Shown here: positions 41,759 to 52,654 of the stretch, piece after piece
Layout: each line of letters begins with the position of its first letter
Numbering within the stretch: position 1 is the first letter of the stretch
Source: Argyresthia goedartella
Lineage: Eukaryota > Arthropoda > Insecta > Lepidoptera > Argyresthiidae
DNA length: 64,000 bases
Direction of reading: 5' to 3'
NCBI GenBank assembly: GCA_949825045.1
Contig: OX463808.1
Span: 27,341,674-27,405,673, forward strand
The notes under the pieces: model-generated
Databases searched by the model: none
What the model saw: the letters and a program-made list of their open reading frames with translations, nothing else
What the model was told of the DNA's origin: nothing
Program-made: the position numbers and the translations under genes

Positions 41759-42305
41759 TGTTCGATTCCAAATCGATATTCGATCGATGGTTTCGGAACG
41801 GCCATTTTGAATTTGACGTTGCTGCCAACCTGGCAGTTTTTTGACAACTGACAGACGAAAGCCCTCGCAATGTAACGCGTATTGGTTAGGGTATTGAAAT
41901 TAAATCGCAGTCCATCTGGAATGTATTCGGGGTTCCCTCAGGATTGTCTATATAGCTGAGTGTGTTGTGGTTCCCCGAACCAGATAAAGTTCGCAATTAC
42001 GTGGCCGATTGGTTTTTTACCACGTAACATAACCTGTGTTGGAACACTGTGCTGATCGAGGCTGGCCCGCCAGTCACACAGGAGGTTGGCTGAAGAACCT
42101 GTCTACCAAGAAGAGCCTAGGGTGCACCCGGGCCTTGCAGAGAGACAGGAGGTTGACGGGACCGAAGCACAGACCAGGTTAGATCGAACCCAATCATTTT
42201 AGCTCGGTGAATCGCCGACGTTCACACTTCTTGGCAACTGATCGCTACGCTACCTCGTAGCTGATGGGCCCCTACGAGGTCATTAGGTGCCGAGAAGCCT
42301 GAAAA
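41759..42305 (+). repeat. 5' LTR of BEL element 2 (547 bp)
   Basis: Starts TGTTCGATTCC and ends CCTGAAAA where the 3' copy has CCTGAACA. A TATA-like CTATATAG lies near 41,947. Other differences from the 3' LTR are at GGCCTTGCAG and GCTACGCTACCTCG. Confidence 0.92.
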
Positions 42306-42308
42306 CTT

Positions 42309-42328
42309 TGGTAGCTAGAGCGTGGTTT
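42309..42328 (+). promoter_or_regulatory. candidate primer binding site
   Basis: TGGTAGCTAGAGCGTGG begins three bases after the LTR. The tRNA was not identified. Confidence 0.45.
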
Positions 42329-42917
42329 CCTGAGATTTGCAGCCGTCAAGGGCTCCAGGAACGCACGATTTGGGACTATCAATCTGTAGGTATAGGCGGT
42401 TAAGTAACTGGTTGGTTCCTATATCCACATAGATTGGTAGTATTGTAAGCTATAAGTCTATTGCTGGTAGTAGACAGACAGATATTACAGTTTTCCCTAA
42501 ATGACCAGTTGTACTGAGATTTGACTCAGAATAGTAGGTACTCAACTTAGGTACATTGTAGGTGAATTGAAATTTGCATTGAAGTACCAGTTAGTCAATC
42601 TATTAGTGGTCTAGTAATGCTAATGAATGCTTTGGTTAACATAGGTAGTTACATCTATTGATAGCAGGCTATTACATTGTTTTCAGTTTATAGCAATTTA
42701 TAACTTGAACTAATATTGACTATCTGTGTGTGTTATAATGATAAAGGGAAACTAAATTGTATTTACAGAATTTATATAGATATAAAACTCGGTTCCTATT
42801 GTTTAAGGAAAACAGCATTGTTTAAGTTGTGGTTTAGGGTTCCCTCGTTTGGGTTGTAGACTGGAGGGTCCAATAAAATTGAGTTACTGCAAATTGTGAG
42901 TAAGTGTCGTTCCGATC

Positions 42918-44267
42918 ATGTCGTTATCTGAAATCCAGAAGGGTGTTTCTGAGGAACTCAGATGGTTTTCCTCCGCACACGGTCTGATAGACCGTTTAGA
43001 TAGGCATGATGTGGTATTGGAGCGGTCTATGGACGTTAAGGAACGTTACAACAGGGTGCTCGAATTGTCCGCGCAGGCGGAATCAGTTGATGGCTGCGCA
43101 CCTGACAGGCTGTCACGGTTGATAGGGGATGTCGACCAATGTATGGAGATGGCAGCTGCTATCACGCAGAAGGCTGCGGACATACGTAGACAGCGCGAGT
43201 CCAGCCATGGTGGTGACATTGAAGCACCCCTGCCGCTTCAGGGTTCGGGGTCCAGGTTACCTGCCATAACTATGCCTACTTTTGACGGAGTGTCCGGTGA
43301 ATGGATGAGCTTCATCAATCTGTTCGACAGTTTGGTGCACATGCGATCGGACATTACCAAGTCTGTCAAGATGGCTCAGCTGGTGGCAGCATTGAGGGGT
43401 GAGCCTAGGGAGCTGGTCGCTCATTTGACAGTTACGGAGGGTAACTATGAAACGGCCAGACAATTGTTGGTCAGACGTTACCATAACAAACGGAGGTTGG
43501 CCGATGCCCAACTGAACCGTTTGTTTAGTATCCCGGTTGTGAACAAGGTCGGGGCCATACAGACGGAGGTTTTGAACCCGTTGTTGTCCGTCACCAAGGC
43601 TCTAGAGAATCTTGGACTTCCGGTTGATGAATGGTCGTACCTACTGTTGTACATTGTACTATCCCGCCTACCCGCTGACGTGCAGACTCGTTTCGAACAG
43701 TCTCACGGGAGGTCGGCCGAGGACCTGCCCGCCTTCTCCGACTTGGTCGGATTCTTGGAAGAGGAGGCTCGACGGGCAGAGAATTTGGGGTTGACGGTCA
43801 CCCATCCTTCGGAGCCACAGAGAGCTGCCGGGAGCGCTGTGAGTAGGGGCCCTCCGACGAGGAAGGACCGCACCAACCGGCAGTCGTATGGGACTGTGAG
43901 TGCATTGACCCCACATAGTGAGACCTGCCCATGTTGTAGGCAGATTGGCCATGCTGTGGCCAATTGCAATAAGTTCGGGGAACTTAGGGTTCAGGGACGG
44001 CGCCGGATGGCCAAGCAGCGGAGCTGGTGTTTCCTGTGCCTCGGGCCACACATGGCTAGGGACTGCACGCGCACAAAAATATGCGGATATTGTGGTGGGG
44101 CCCACAACAATCTGTTGTGCATGAACCGGTCCGGCCAACAGCCTCCACAGGGCCGTATCCAGGGTGACACGGCATGGGGCCCTGAGAATTCGTTTGCGAC
44201 TCGGAGCGCAACTCAGGGGCCAACGTCCCCACGTCCACAGGGCCGTACCCAGGGTGATACGGCATAG
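42918..44267 (+). CDS. BEL element 2 gag (449 aa to a frameshift-derived stop)
   Basis: Starts at the ATG after a ~610-bp leader. It holds a gag of the BEL/Pao type with the DUF1759-like core (AITMPTFDGVSGEWMSFINL, from about residue 115). Zinc-knuckle-like Cys clusters are CPCCRQIGHAVANC (~337), CFLCLGPHMARDC and CGYCGGAHNNLLC. The C-terminus enters a tandem repeat (QGRTQGDTAWGPENSFATRS). In the second repeat unit an extra base (GCATAGGGG against GCATGGGG, at about 44,266) makes the TAG that ends this frame. The protein originally continued in what is now frame +1. Confidence 0.88.
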   Translation: MSLSEIQKGVSEELRWFSSAHGLIDRLDRHDVVLERSMDVKERYNRVLELSAQAESVDGCAPDRLSRLIGDVDQCMEMAAAITQKAADIRRQRESSHGGDIEAPLPLQGSGSRLPAITMPTFDGVSGEWMSFINLFDSLVHMRSDITKSVKMAQLVAALRGEPRELVAHLTVTEGNYETARQLLVRRYHNKRRLADAQLNRLFSIPVVNKVGAIQTEVLNPLLSVTKALENLGLPVDEWSYLLLYIVLSRLPADVQTRFEQSHGRSAEDLPAFSDLVGFLEEEARRAENLGLTVTHPSEPQRAAGSAVSRGPPTRKDRTNRQSYGTVSALTPHSETCPCCRQIGHAVANCNKFGELRVQGRRRMAKQRSWCFLCLGPHMARDCTRTKICGYCGGAHNNLLCMNRSGQQPPQGRIQGDTAWGPENSFATRSATQGPTSPRPQGRTQGDTA

Positions 44268-44540
44268 GGGCCCTGAGAATTCGTTTGCGACTCGGAGCGC
44301 AACTCAGGGGCCAACGTCCCCACGTGCACAGGGCAGTACTAGGGTGCAGGGCCGCACTCAAGGTCATCACATGGGGGGCCCTGAGTTTTCGGTTGCGACT
44401 CAGCATCCGACTCAGCGGGCAATGGGGCCACAAGCACGCGGCCACCCAGGGGTGCAGGGCCGCACTCAGGGTCATCACATGGGGGGCCCTGAGTTCTCGG
44501 TTGCGACTCAGCATCCGACTCAGCGGCACATTGGGTTTGT
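44150..44540 (+). repeat. tandem repeats in the gag C-terminus
   Basis: Two related repeat types. One (~90 bp) reads CAGGGCCGTAYCCAGGGTGA and GGGGCCCTGAGAATTCG (44,150 and 44,240). The other (~105 bp) reads GTGCAGGGCCGCACTCARGG and GGGGGGCCCTGAG (44,344 and 44,450). All encode variants of QGRTQG..., GPE(N/F)S, so they expanded as coding DNA. Confidence 0.85.
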
Positions 44541-47106
44541 TGAGCAGGCCGTAACGGGCGGGTGGCATGGGACACCTTCGAGCTATGCGGGTGCGGTTCG
44601 GACGCCGCCTCAGTTGTCGCCCCGCTCGTCGCCTCGTCCTCGTCGGTCGCATGTGATGTCCCCCCCGCTCATGGAGCGGCCACGGTTGAATTCACGCCCA
44701 CCCCCCTTTACGGGGAATCGTAGGTTGGGAATGGAACCGGCGCGCGGGCCATTTGTACAATGGGACCCTCTGGCGTATAGCTGCATACCTGATCGGTTAC
44801 AGGCACAGTGGGGCCCCGGGGGTCCTCGCTAGGAATTTGCGGCCCAACCATTGGTTGCCCCCCAACCGGAGACGGTGGTGTTACCGATCGCCTCTGTGCT
44901 TGTTTGGGATTTGGCGGGCAACCCAACATACGTTCGCGCCCTATTAGATTCTGGAGCTCAGGGCTGCATTGTATCGAATGATTTAGCAAAATGGTTGGGC
45001 CTCATAAATAATGTATCGCTGCCGAGGAAATTGGTCCCTGCTGGGGATTACAGGGCAACCCTTCACGGGTTTTGTGATGCCTCTGAACGAGGGTTTGCGG
45101 CAGCGGTTTATTTGCGAACCGTCACCTCCACCGGGGAGTTCGACGTGCGTTTGGTTTTGGCAAAAAGCAAGGTAGCGCCTATTCGGACAAGGATGACGAT
45201 TCCAAAACTGGAACTGTCCGGGGCTGCTCTTTTGACCAAACTTTTGAATCACACTCTAACAGTGTTGCGTGGGTCAGTGGTTTTAGAGGATACGGTGTAC
45301 GCTTGGACGGACAGCCAGATTGTTTTGTGCTGGCTGAAGGCTTCGGTCCATAACTTAGAGGTTTTTGTTGCGAACCGTGTCTCCCAGATTGTGTCGTCTG
45401 AGGTCCCACTGACCTGGAGACATGTACCAGGAGAATAGAAACCGTCTGATTGTGCATCCAGGGGATGTCGGGCTCCTGAACTCGTTAGACACCATTTGTG
45501 GTGGGGACCACCCTGGCTTGCCAAGAGAGAATCGGACTGGCCCCACAGCCATGTAGTAGTATCTTCGGATCATGGCCCCAGAGCGGCCGTGCATGTTACC
45601 CAGAAGGCTGAGGACCCTGACGCCGGGTTTCTGCTGGACCGGTATAGCTCACTTGACAAGTTGATAAACGTGTCCACTTGGATTAGGAGATTCGCTCGAA
45701 ATTGTCGTACTCCTCGCGATCAGCGAACGTTGAACCCTATTCTGACTCCGGCAGAGCGAAACGAGTCGCTACTGAATTTGGTCCGGTTGGTACAGTCCTC
45801 GAAGTTTGGGGCAGAATTGGAGATTATACGAAGTGGACGTTCGAAATTGATGGGAGCCGTCGCGCGTCTCAACCCCTTTGTTGATTCGACCGGGTTACTT
45901 CGGGTAGGAGGAAGATTGCGCAATGCGAATCTGTCGTATTCGGCTCGTCACCCACTTCTGCTCCCCAAGGGGGGACAGTTAGTTGAATTGCTGGTGACTG
46001 ATCGTCATATTAAAAACGCGCATGCCGGCTGTAACGCGTTGTTGGCCACGCTCCAGCGGGAGTTTTGGATCTTATCTGCCCGCCGTGTCATACGGAACAT
46101 CGTGTTTCGGTGCATGCCTTGTTATCGACTTAAGGCTGCCACGATGCAACCTCTCATGGGGGACTTGCCCCCTGATCGTGTGAATGAGGTCAGACCGTTT
46201 TCAGGTGTTGGTACGGATTTTGCCGGACCGTTTATGGTGAAGAGTTCACGATTGCGTACCGCTAAGCAATACAAGGCGTACCTATGTGTGTTTGTTTGTT
46301 TATCCACCAAGGCGGTACATCTCGAGCTCGTTGCTGATCTCTCGACAGAGGCTTTCATTGCTTGTTTGGATAGGTTTGTTTCTCGAAGGGGACTTCCAAC
46401 TTTGATCCGCTCTGATAACGGCACTAACTACGTCGGTGCGGAACGATACTTACGAGAGATAGACAACTTTTTGAATGTAAATAAAGTGGATATTGGAACG
46501 GCCCTCTCCCGTCGGGGTATACAGTGGACCTTCAGCCCACCGAGTTGCCCCCACTGGGGTGGGATTTTTGAGGCCGTAGTTAAGTCAGCTAAGACGCACT
46601 TGGGGCGTATAGTAGGTCAGACCGCGCTGACTTTTGAGGAGCTCGCGACATTGTTTTGTAAGATCGAGGCCGTTCTCAATTCGCGACCGTTGTGTCCGCT
46701 CAGCTCGGATCCAAATGACCTGGAGGCTCTGACCCCAGGCCATTTCTTGATAGGACAGCCACTTAACGCGTTGCCCGAGCACCCCTTCGAGGGAGTGAAA
46801 TTGTATCGGTTGTCAAGGTATCAGATGTTGCAGCAGTTTACTCAGAATTTCTGGAAGCGTTGGTCGCTCGAGTATCTGCATATCTTACAACAGCGCCTTA
46901 AGTGGACTGACAAAACCAGCCCCCCTAGTGTTGGTGACCTCGTTCTGGTTAAGGATGCTAACCTACCGCCACTACGTTGGCGCAGGGGGCGCATTGTTAA
47001 CTTGTTCCCTGGCAAGGACGGGACCCCCCGGTCTGCGGAGGTTCTAGTAGGAGGCTCGGTTCTAAAACGAGCGGTAGCAACGTTGTCTCGGCTGCCCGTA
47101 GATTAG
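44268..47106 (+). pseudogene. BEL element 2 pol: protease-RNase H-integrase, reverse transcriptase deleted
   Basis: Read in one frame from 44,268 to 47,106, with TAG stops at 44,830-44,832 and 45,436-45,438. After the gag repeats come the protease motif RALLDSGAQ (GAT 44,947-44,949) and then, only about 40 codons later, RNase H (HGFCDAS, GAT 45,076-45,078). In BEL element 1 the same interval is 576 residues, so about 530 residues including the YMDD polymerase are missing; the break lies between about 45,000 and 45,030. Integrase is complete: HIKNAHAGC head, catalytic GAT 46,216-46,218, GAT 46,414-46,416 and GAG 46,570-46,572, then the DUF5641-like tail ending LPVD. No env region. Confidence 0.9.
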
Positions 47107-47137
47107 GGGCAGGTGGGTGCCTGTCCGGGCGGGTGAT

Positions 47138-47684
47138 TGTTCGATTCCAAATCGATATTCGATCGATGGTTTCGGAACGGCCATTTTGAATTTGACGTTG
47201 CTGCCAACCTGGCAGTTTTTTGACAACTGACAGACGAAAGCCCTCGCAATGTAACGCGTATTGGTTAGGGTATTGAAATTAAATCGCAGTCCATCTGGAA
47301 TGTATTCGGGGTTCCCTCAGGATTGTCTATATAGCTGAGTGTGTTGTGGTTCCCCGAACCAGATAAAGTTCGCAATTACGTGGCCGATTGGTTTTTTACC
47401 ACGTAACATAACCTGTGTTGGAACACTGTGCTGATCGAGGCTGGCCCGCCAGTCACACAGGAGGTTGGCTGAAGAACCTGTCTACCAAGAAGAGCCTAGG
47501 GTGCACCCGGGCCTCGCAGAGAGACAGGAGGTTGACGGGACCGAAGCACAGACCAGGTTAGATCGAACCCAATCATTTTAGCTCGGTGAATCGCCGACGT
47601 TCACACTTCTTGGCAACTGATCGCTGCGCTACCCCGTAGCTGATGGGCCCCTACGAGGTCATTAGGTGCCGAGAAGCCTGAACA
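47138..47684 (+). repeat. 3' LTR of BEL element 2 (547 bp)
   Basis: TGTTCGATTCC to CCTGAACA, followed by GGCAT. Purine-rich stretches (GGGGCAGGTGGG; GGGCGGG) lie just upstream at 47,106-47,134 and could serve as the polypurine tract. Confidence 0.93.
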
Positions 47685-47689
47685 GGCAT

Positions 47690-47944
47690 AAACGGAGGCT
47701 AAATTTAATAATTTGTTTTAAAGCGGCACCACATTACGAATACGAGAGCTATTCGAAATAACCGAACTTTTTAAATTGCGCCGCTCTTAGGTAAACTTCT
47801 GTAGTTTTGCGTATTACGCCCTTTTATCTATGATCTTTAATTTACCCATGATCTTTGCTTTGATTTAAATGAAGCTTTAATCTGATTGAGTTTAAAGTGA
47901 ACGTTGTAGAGATCAGAACAACTGCCTCAATACTCCTACGATTG
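47690..47944. other. intergenic, nothing recognised
   Basis: AAAGCGGCACC and GCGCCGCTC near 47,720 and 47,777 form a weak inverted pair; no gene. Confidence 0.45.
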
Positions 47945-48376
47945 AAATACATGTCACCGTAAGATAGTCAAAACCGTCAGTTGATCAACTAACGGTTTTT
48001 TTCTCGTAAGTTGGTCAACTATCGTTAGATAGTAATAATAATAATAATAACAATAATAATAGTAAACTGTAGCGTACTGCGTACTATATGACGCGGTAGT
48101 TGATCAACTAACGGTTAAAACCGTAAAATAGTAAACTGGTTTAAACTTGGATTGCAAACGAATTACCAGGGCAAACACTGAGGTAGCTTAGGTAAGACTA
48201 GAGGGGGCGAGCGCCGCGAAGCCCCCGAATAGTCTTCGTGTTCGGTTGACATGTAAATACAAAAGGAATTTAAATTCTAAACCCTGTCGGTCTGGTTTAC
48301 TATCTGATGATAGTTGATCAACTACCGCTTTAGTTGATCAACTTTCGGTTTTGACTATCTTCCGGTGACATACATA
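47945..48376 (+). repeat. TTGATCAA-motif element containing core copy d
   Basis: Ends are inverted repeats: ATGTCACCGTAAGATAGTCA with AAAACCGTCAGTTGATCAAC on the left, and on the right their reverse, with GTTTTGACTATCTTCCGGTG. Inside, TAGTTGATCAACTA-type palindromes occur at about 47,976, 48,010, 48,098, 48,308 and 48,331. An AAT microsatellite lies near 48,030-48,060. The GCGAAGC core (48,165-48,275) has its hairpin at 48,194-48,237: AAGACTA and GGGGG pair with CCCCC and TAGTCTT around a GAGCGCCGCGAAG loop. Confidence 0.75.
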
Positions 48377-48780
48377 ATTATACTTAGTTACTATTTACTT
48401 ATAGTATATTACTTCAAGTTACTATTTATCTAATATATTATATAAATAGTAACTCAAAACCGGAAAAAAACTTGATTTTGAGCATAAATGTATATTTTTT
48501 AACGTAAATGTATTTTTTAGTAGTCCACAAAGCAGTGTGTTAACAATAATACCTTTCCGTTCCATGTGTATTTACAGAGTCAACCTTTGTTAGCATATTT
48601 TCCACTACAGCTCTTTATTCATCTATGACTACAGCAAGGGAGCGATGCAATTATCGAAATGAAAAGATTCGATTATAATATAAGGGCCCAAGTCTCATTC
48701 TGAAGTGTGGATTTAAATCAGCCTCGGTTATTTCATTTCCATATGGTCGATTATCACGACTCCCATTTCATTGGCTTTTT
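48377..48780. other. intergenic, small palindrome only
   Basis: AGTTACTATTTATCTAATAT and its partner ATATTATATAAATAGTAACT (48,417-48,456) form an AT-rich hairpin. Otherwise nothing. Confidence 0.5.
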
Positions 48781-48794
48781 ATTGTTGTGTTAAT

Positions 48795-48960
48795 TCAACA
48801 AGTTCCCATTGTGACAAGGTTCATAATGACAAGTTCCCATTATGACAAGGTTCATAATGACAATTTCCCATTTTTACCACTTCCGAACTCGACCACTTCC
48901 CATTTCAACCACATCCCTATATTGGCCATTTCGCCGTCAGCTTTTCGTCTCTAAATCAAG
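48795..48960 (-). repeat. 16-bp motif array, inverted arm
   Basis: Words such as GACAAGTTCCCATTAT, GACAATTTCCCATTTT and ACCACTTCCCATTTCA follow one another every 15-18 bp. They are the reverse complement of the theme in the array at 49,064. Confidence 0.75.
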
Positions 48961-49063
48961 GGCGTATAACTACTTTACTTAACCAACTTTTGCTCTATAA
49001 ACTTAATAACTCTATAGGACCTGCCCACGAGTAAGCAGGTTTAATGTAAGTAAAAATCTGACA

Positions 49064-49400
49064 ATATGGGAAATTGTCAAATCGGGAAGTGGTCTAATTG
49101 GGTAGTGGTCAAATTAGAAAGTTGCCGAAATTTGCTGTGGTCAAATCGGGAAGTGGTCGAATTGGTAAGTGATCGAATTGGGAGGTGGTCGAATTTGGAA
49201 GTGGACGAAATGGGCTGTGGAAAAAACGGACTGTGGTTAAATTGGGAAGTGGTCGAATTGGGAAGCGGTCGAATTGGGAAGTGGTCGAATCAGGAAGTAG
49301 TCAAATTGGGAATTGGTCGAAATGGGGAGCGGTCAATTAATTTTTTTTTTGTTTTTCAAAGTGTTCGAATTAAGTAGTGGTAGAACTGGGAAGTCCAGAT
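49064..49400 (+). repeat. 16-bp motif array GGGAAGTGGTCGAATT, ~17 units
   Basis: About seventeen successive units of 15-17 bp between 49,064 and 49,336, most reading GGGAAGTGGTCGAATT with one to four changes. Looser units continue to about 49,450. The unit length is not a multiple of three; the 103-codon frame 49,066-49,377 across it is a repeat artefact. Confidence 0.9.
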
Positions 49401-49774
49401 ATAAATTTTCTTGACATTATGAATTTTGTCATAATTGGAAGTGGTCATAAGGGAGCTACATTTTTTATTCTGTACAGGCAACTTGTTTGAATAGACTATA
49501 GGCATTATGTCCCTACCTTAGTAAACAGATTGACATTAACCCAGATAGATCACAGATACGTACGTACGTACTTCGCAACAGTGGCGTGGTGCGAGATAAA
49601 ATAAAATACTACGAAAATTTGCGGAAAGACAGACGTTAATAAAATATCTTGTGAATTTATAAATCAAAGTGAAATAAAAATAACGAAATTGGGACCTCAA
49701 AAACTAATTTACGAAAATGTGTTCATAATCTGTCGGCAGCAACAACAACACATAACGTGACAACTTAGGAAAAG

Positions 49775-49850
49775 GACGATGTTAGAGTGGACGAATTAAG
49801 AAGTGGACAAGTTTGGAAAGATACAAATTAGGAAGTGGCCGAAGTCGACC
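49775..49850 (+). repeat. outlying units of the 16-bp motif array
   Basis: GAGTGGACGAATTAAGAAGTGGACAAG and AATTAGGAAGTGGCCGAAG repeat the same theme about 350 bp further on. Confidence 0.65.
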
Positions 49851-49904
49851 TAAAGGACACAGATATATCTAGGTTTCTCTTAGAGTATCCGGTATAAAAG
49901 CCGG

Positions 49905-50565
49905 TCAAATTATAGCCGGACTTGCGCACGAACGGTTTCGCACCACCGTACAATGGTAGGGAAGGTGTGGAGATAAATAGTTTGGATATGCAAAGCAAAA
50001 TGTTGTTTACAAAGTTATTGGTGCGGCTACTTTCATATTCCATGTACGTAACCAAGTGAATTTATGAGTTTGTATGTGGTTTACAGATATATGAAAAACC
50101 TTGGTAATTCCTGGTAGGATTTTCTGTAATCTTTGCCTTAAGTTCTTTATACTTATTTTTTTTCTTCATAATTTTAAACTTAGTAGTTTCGGAGATAATT
50201 GGGGAGGAAAAAAAGTAATTTTTGGCACCTTTTTTGATCATAACTTCTGAAGTTATCGAAACTAAAATTTAAAAAATAATTTAAAACCTTTTCAATAGTT
50301 TATAGAGAGCCCTTTTCAACGATATTCTAAATGACTTATTACGGTGTTTTTTTTTTCGTTTTGTCATTTTACTACCTCCACTTTTTTGTAGGCAATTTTT
50401 TTTTCATATTATACTTGAATTATGTTGCGGTTATGAGAATAAGTATTTTTGCAGATTATTTCAAGATTCTATCTCTTATTGTTCCTGAGAAAAGTGCCTG
50501 TGAAAGACGGACGGAGTGATCCTATAAGGGTTTCTCCTTTTGAGGTACAGAACCCTTAAAAAGAG
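49905..50565 (-). mobile_element. ~660-bp GGAACCCT repeat, near-complete copy 1
   Basis: The plus strand runs from GCCGGACTTGCGCACGAACGG, through GGTGTGGAGATAAATAGTTTGG, CATGTACGTAACC, a poly-T/A-rich middle and GACGGACGGAGTGATCCTATA, to TTTTGAGGTACAGAACCCTTA. Read in reverse, the same order of blocks is found at 56,085-56,750. It has no coding capacity and is probably non-autonomous; its class is unknown to me. Confidence 0.7.
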
Positions 50566-50569
50566 AGTT

Positions 50570-52645
50570 TATACCCAAAAGTGGGCAGAAATGAGCAGCC
50601 GATGAAAATCGAGAGAATTTGCGATGAAGAGAGAGCTGCCTGCCCAAGAGCATGCAGTCATATGCCCGCCTTAGAGAGAATCGAATGTTACAACCTGTAA
50701 TATTATACTTAATTGAGGCGGAGGTGAAGTACCACGACTGTTATGGAAAAGTAATGCCCAAAATCGACATAATATATAATTAATACTGTGAGATTAAAGT
50801 CATGTTTACTATACTGTGAGTTGTGAATTGCCAAACGCACACATTACACGTTAACATGCTACTCGAATTACCCGTGTATAAGCAAATCAACATGTATAAG
50901 AAAATCAACAGGATTAGGAGTATATATTTTAACACATAATACGGTATTTGAAAAGGTAGTCCAATAAATATATAAACGTGTCTCCAGCTGAACCTTTTTC
51001 AACAAAAAAGTTTGATAATATCGGAATTGTATATTTCCAGCAGTTTGTTTTATAAACTCAATTTTGTATTACTCAGACAGCATTAGACTATGACGTCACA
51101 AGCTAGTATTTCATAGAACTCTTGAACAAAATTACCGCTTTTACAGTTCCTAAAAAGTTTCTATTTTGACAAGCAGTCAAATACTGTATTTTTACGGTGG
51201 CAACCTATACATACCTACACAAAATGGGAATACTTATAACTCTTTGAACAAAATAGTTGAAAACAAATTTATTTCAGGAAATCACGAAATGGAAATGTAC
51301 ATACAAAATTACTAAGATTTGACGAGTTTTTTTTTGCAAAACAATAAATAAAACTATAAAACGGCTATAAAACGAGCCGGCAGTGCAGACTTCTAAGACG
51401 TTGGTTCAATATTGACCCTACAAATACTCGTAGAGCATATAATCGATTTTTACAGCCGTCGTTATTATTATTATAGGAGACCCTTGACGGGGCCGTGTGC
51501 GTTCTCGCATGACTGACAGGAACAACAAATCAGAATTATCGATAATTCTTATAAATAATATAATTATAGTTCAGTGCAGTACGTTGTGCTCAGTGGTTTT
51601 CGGATATTACTTTAATACTGTAACTAATAACCTGAGAAATGTTTGCCGATAATCTTTCGGTAGGCGTAATAAATAAGTAGTAGGAGATGTCAAGAGAGTG
51701 ATTTACTCGATCGCGGCAAATTAAGATTTGACCTTACCAAGCGGTTGACTTCACCAAAGTTTTGCTAAAAAGTTTTTACTCAAGGGACCATTGGCCAGGT
51801 ATAATTTATTTCGTAAAGTCAGTTATTTTAAAGAAGAAATACATTCGTTCTAATTTAAAATGGCAACAAATATAATGATCACCAAAATATTTTTTTCCTA
51901 CCCAAAATGGATAAATGAACATGTAATGGTACACAAGAGTCAGTTCATTTAATACTTCATTTTGCGTGACAGAGGGCTAGCCCATCGCCGCACGGTACAC
52001 ATTGAATACAAGAGTCGGTTTCTTTAACGCTGGGTTATCGAGTAGTTCGAAGTAAGTTGACAAAAAAAAGAGCCATAGAACGTGGTTGGTTCGGAGAAGC
52101 AAGGTCGAGTCAGGTTTTTTTGTCGCATTCCTGCGAAATGTGTAGGGATCAGAGCCGATTTGGTGCGCGCTGAATAAATTATGAATAACTAAATAATGGA
52201 AGGTTATTATGGAACGATACGGAGAAAGCTATTATGTTGACTGCAAATATACAGTTGCGTTTGTTTGGTACGAAGTGGCGAGTTTGATATCACGGGTTTG
52301 AATATCATTCTAGTGATCTTTGTCTAAGACGCTAGCGGTCGGGAAGGCTTAATTAATCGCAACAGCTTTTATGGTCAGCGATCAACAGATTTTGTGTATC
52401 GGCAATACCAAATGACTTGAGTGATAACCGACGGTTGATCATAGTAAATATGCATACACAAAGTTTGTAGAACGGCGGACCTGCATGGCATGTTTGATTG
52501 AAATAAGACCCTGTGTAGTTAGGGATAAGAAGCTTTCGCTTGGGCAGCGTGTGTTCCGCAAAAGACGCCATTTTTTTCAGACATGTGGGGTCTATAAATA
52601 CGAGAGCGTGGGAGGGGGAGGCAAAAAAGTGGCTGCACCAAGTTG
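50570..52645. other. intergenic; only repeat scraps
   Basis: Contains a copy of GGCAACAAATATAATGATCACC and CCTACCCAAAATGGATAAATGAAC at 51,860-51,925 (left flank of the core repeat) and a 45-bp SINE-A scrap (TTTTGCGTGACAGAGGGCTAGCCCATCGCC, 51,960-51,995). No coding frame supported. Confidence 0.5.
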
Positions 52646-52654
52646 AGTGGCTGC

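Larger units (their letters stand above)
41754..47689 (+). mobile_element. BEL/Pao element 2, internally deleted; includes the GGCAT target duplication
   Basis: A 5,926-bp LTR element (41,759-47,684) flanked by GGCAT on both sides (41,754-41,758 and 47,685-47,689). The LTRs are 547 bp with about four differences. It carries gag, protease, RNase H and integrase but no reverse transcriptase, and has one frameshift and two in-frame stops. It cannot move by itself but keeps the ends needed to be mobilised. Confidence 0.92.

Noticed and set aside
44056..44652. 198-codon minus-strand frame with an Arg/Pro-rich repeat
   Set aside because: Antisense of the gag coding repeats; GC-rich repeats give long chance frames on the opposite strand.
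49066..49377. 103-codon frame with a Trp/Asn/Val-rich repeat
   Set aside because: It is the 16-bp array read in one frame; the unit is not a multiple of three and the frame survives only because the unit lacks stops.
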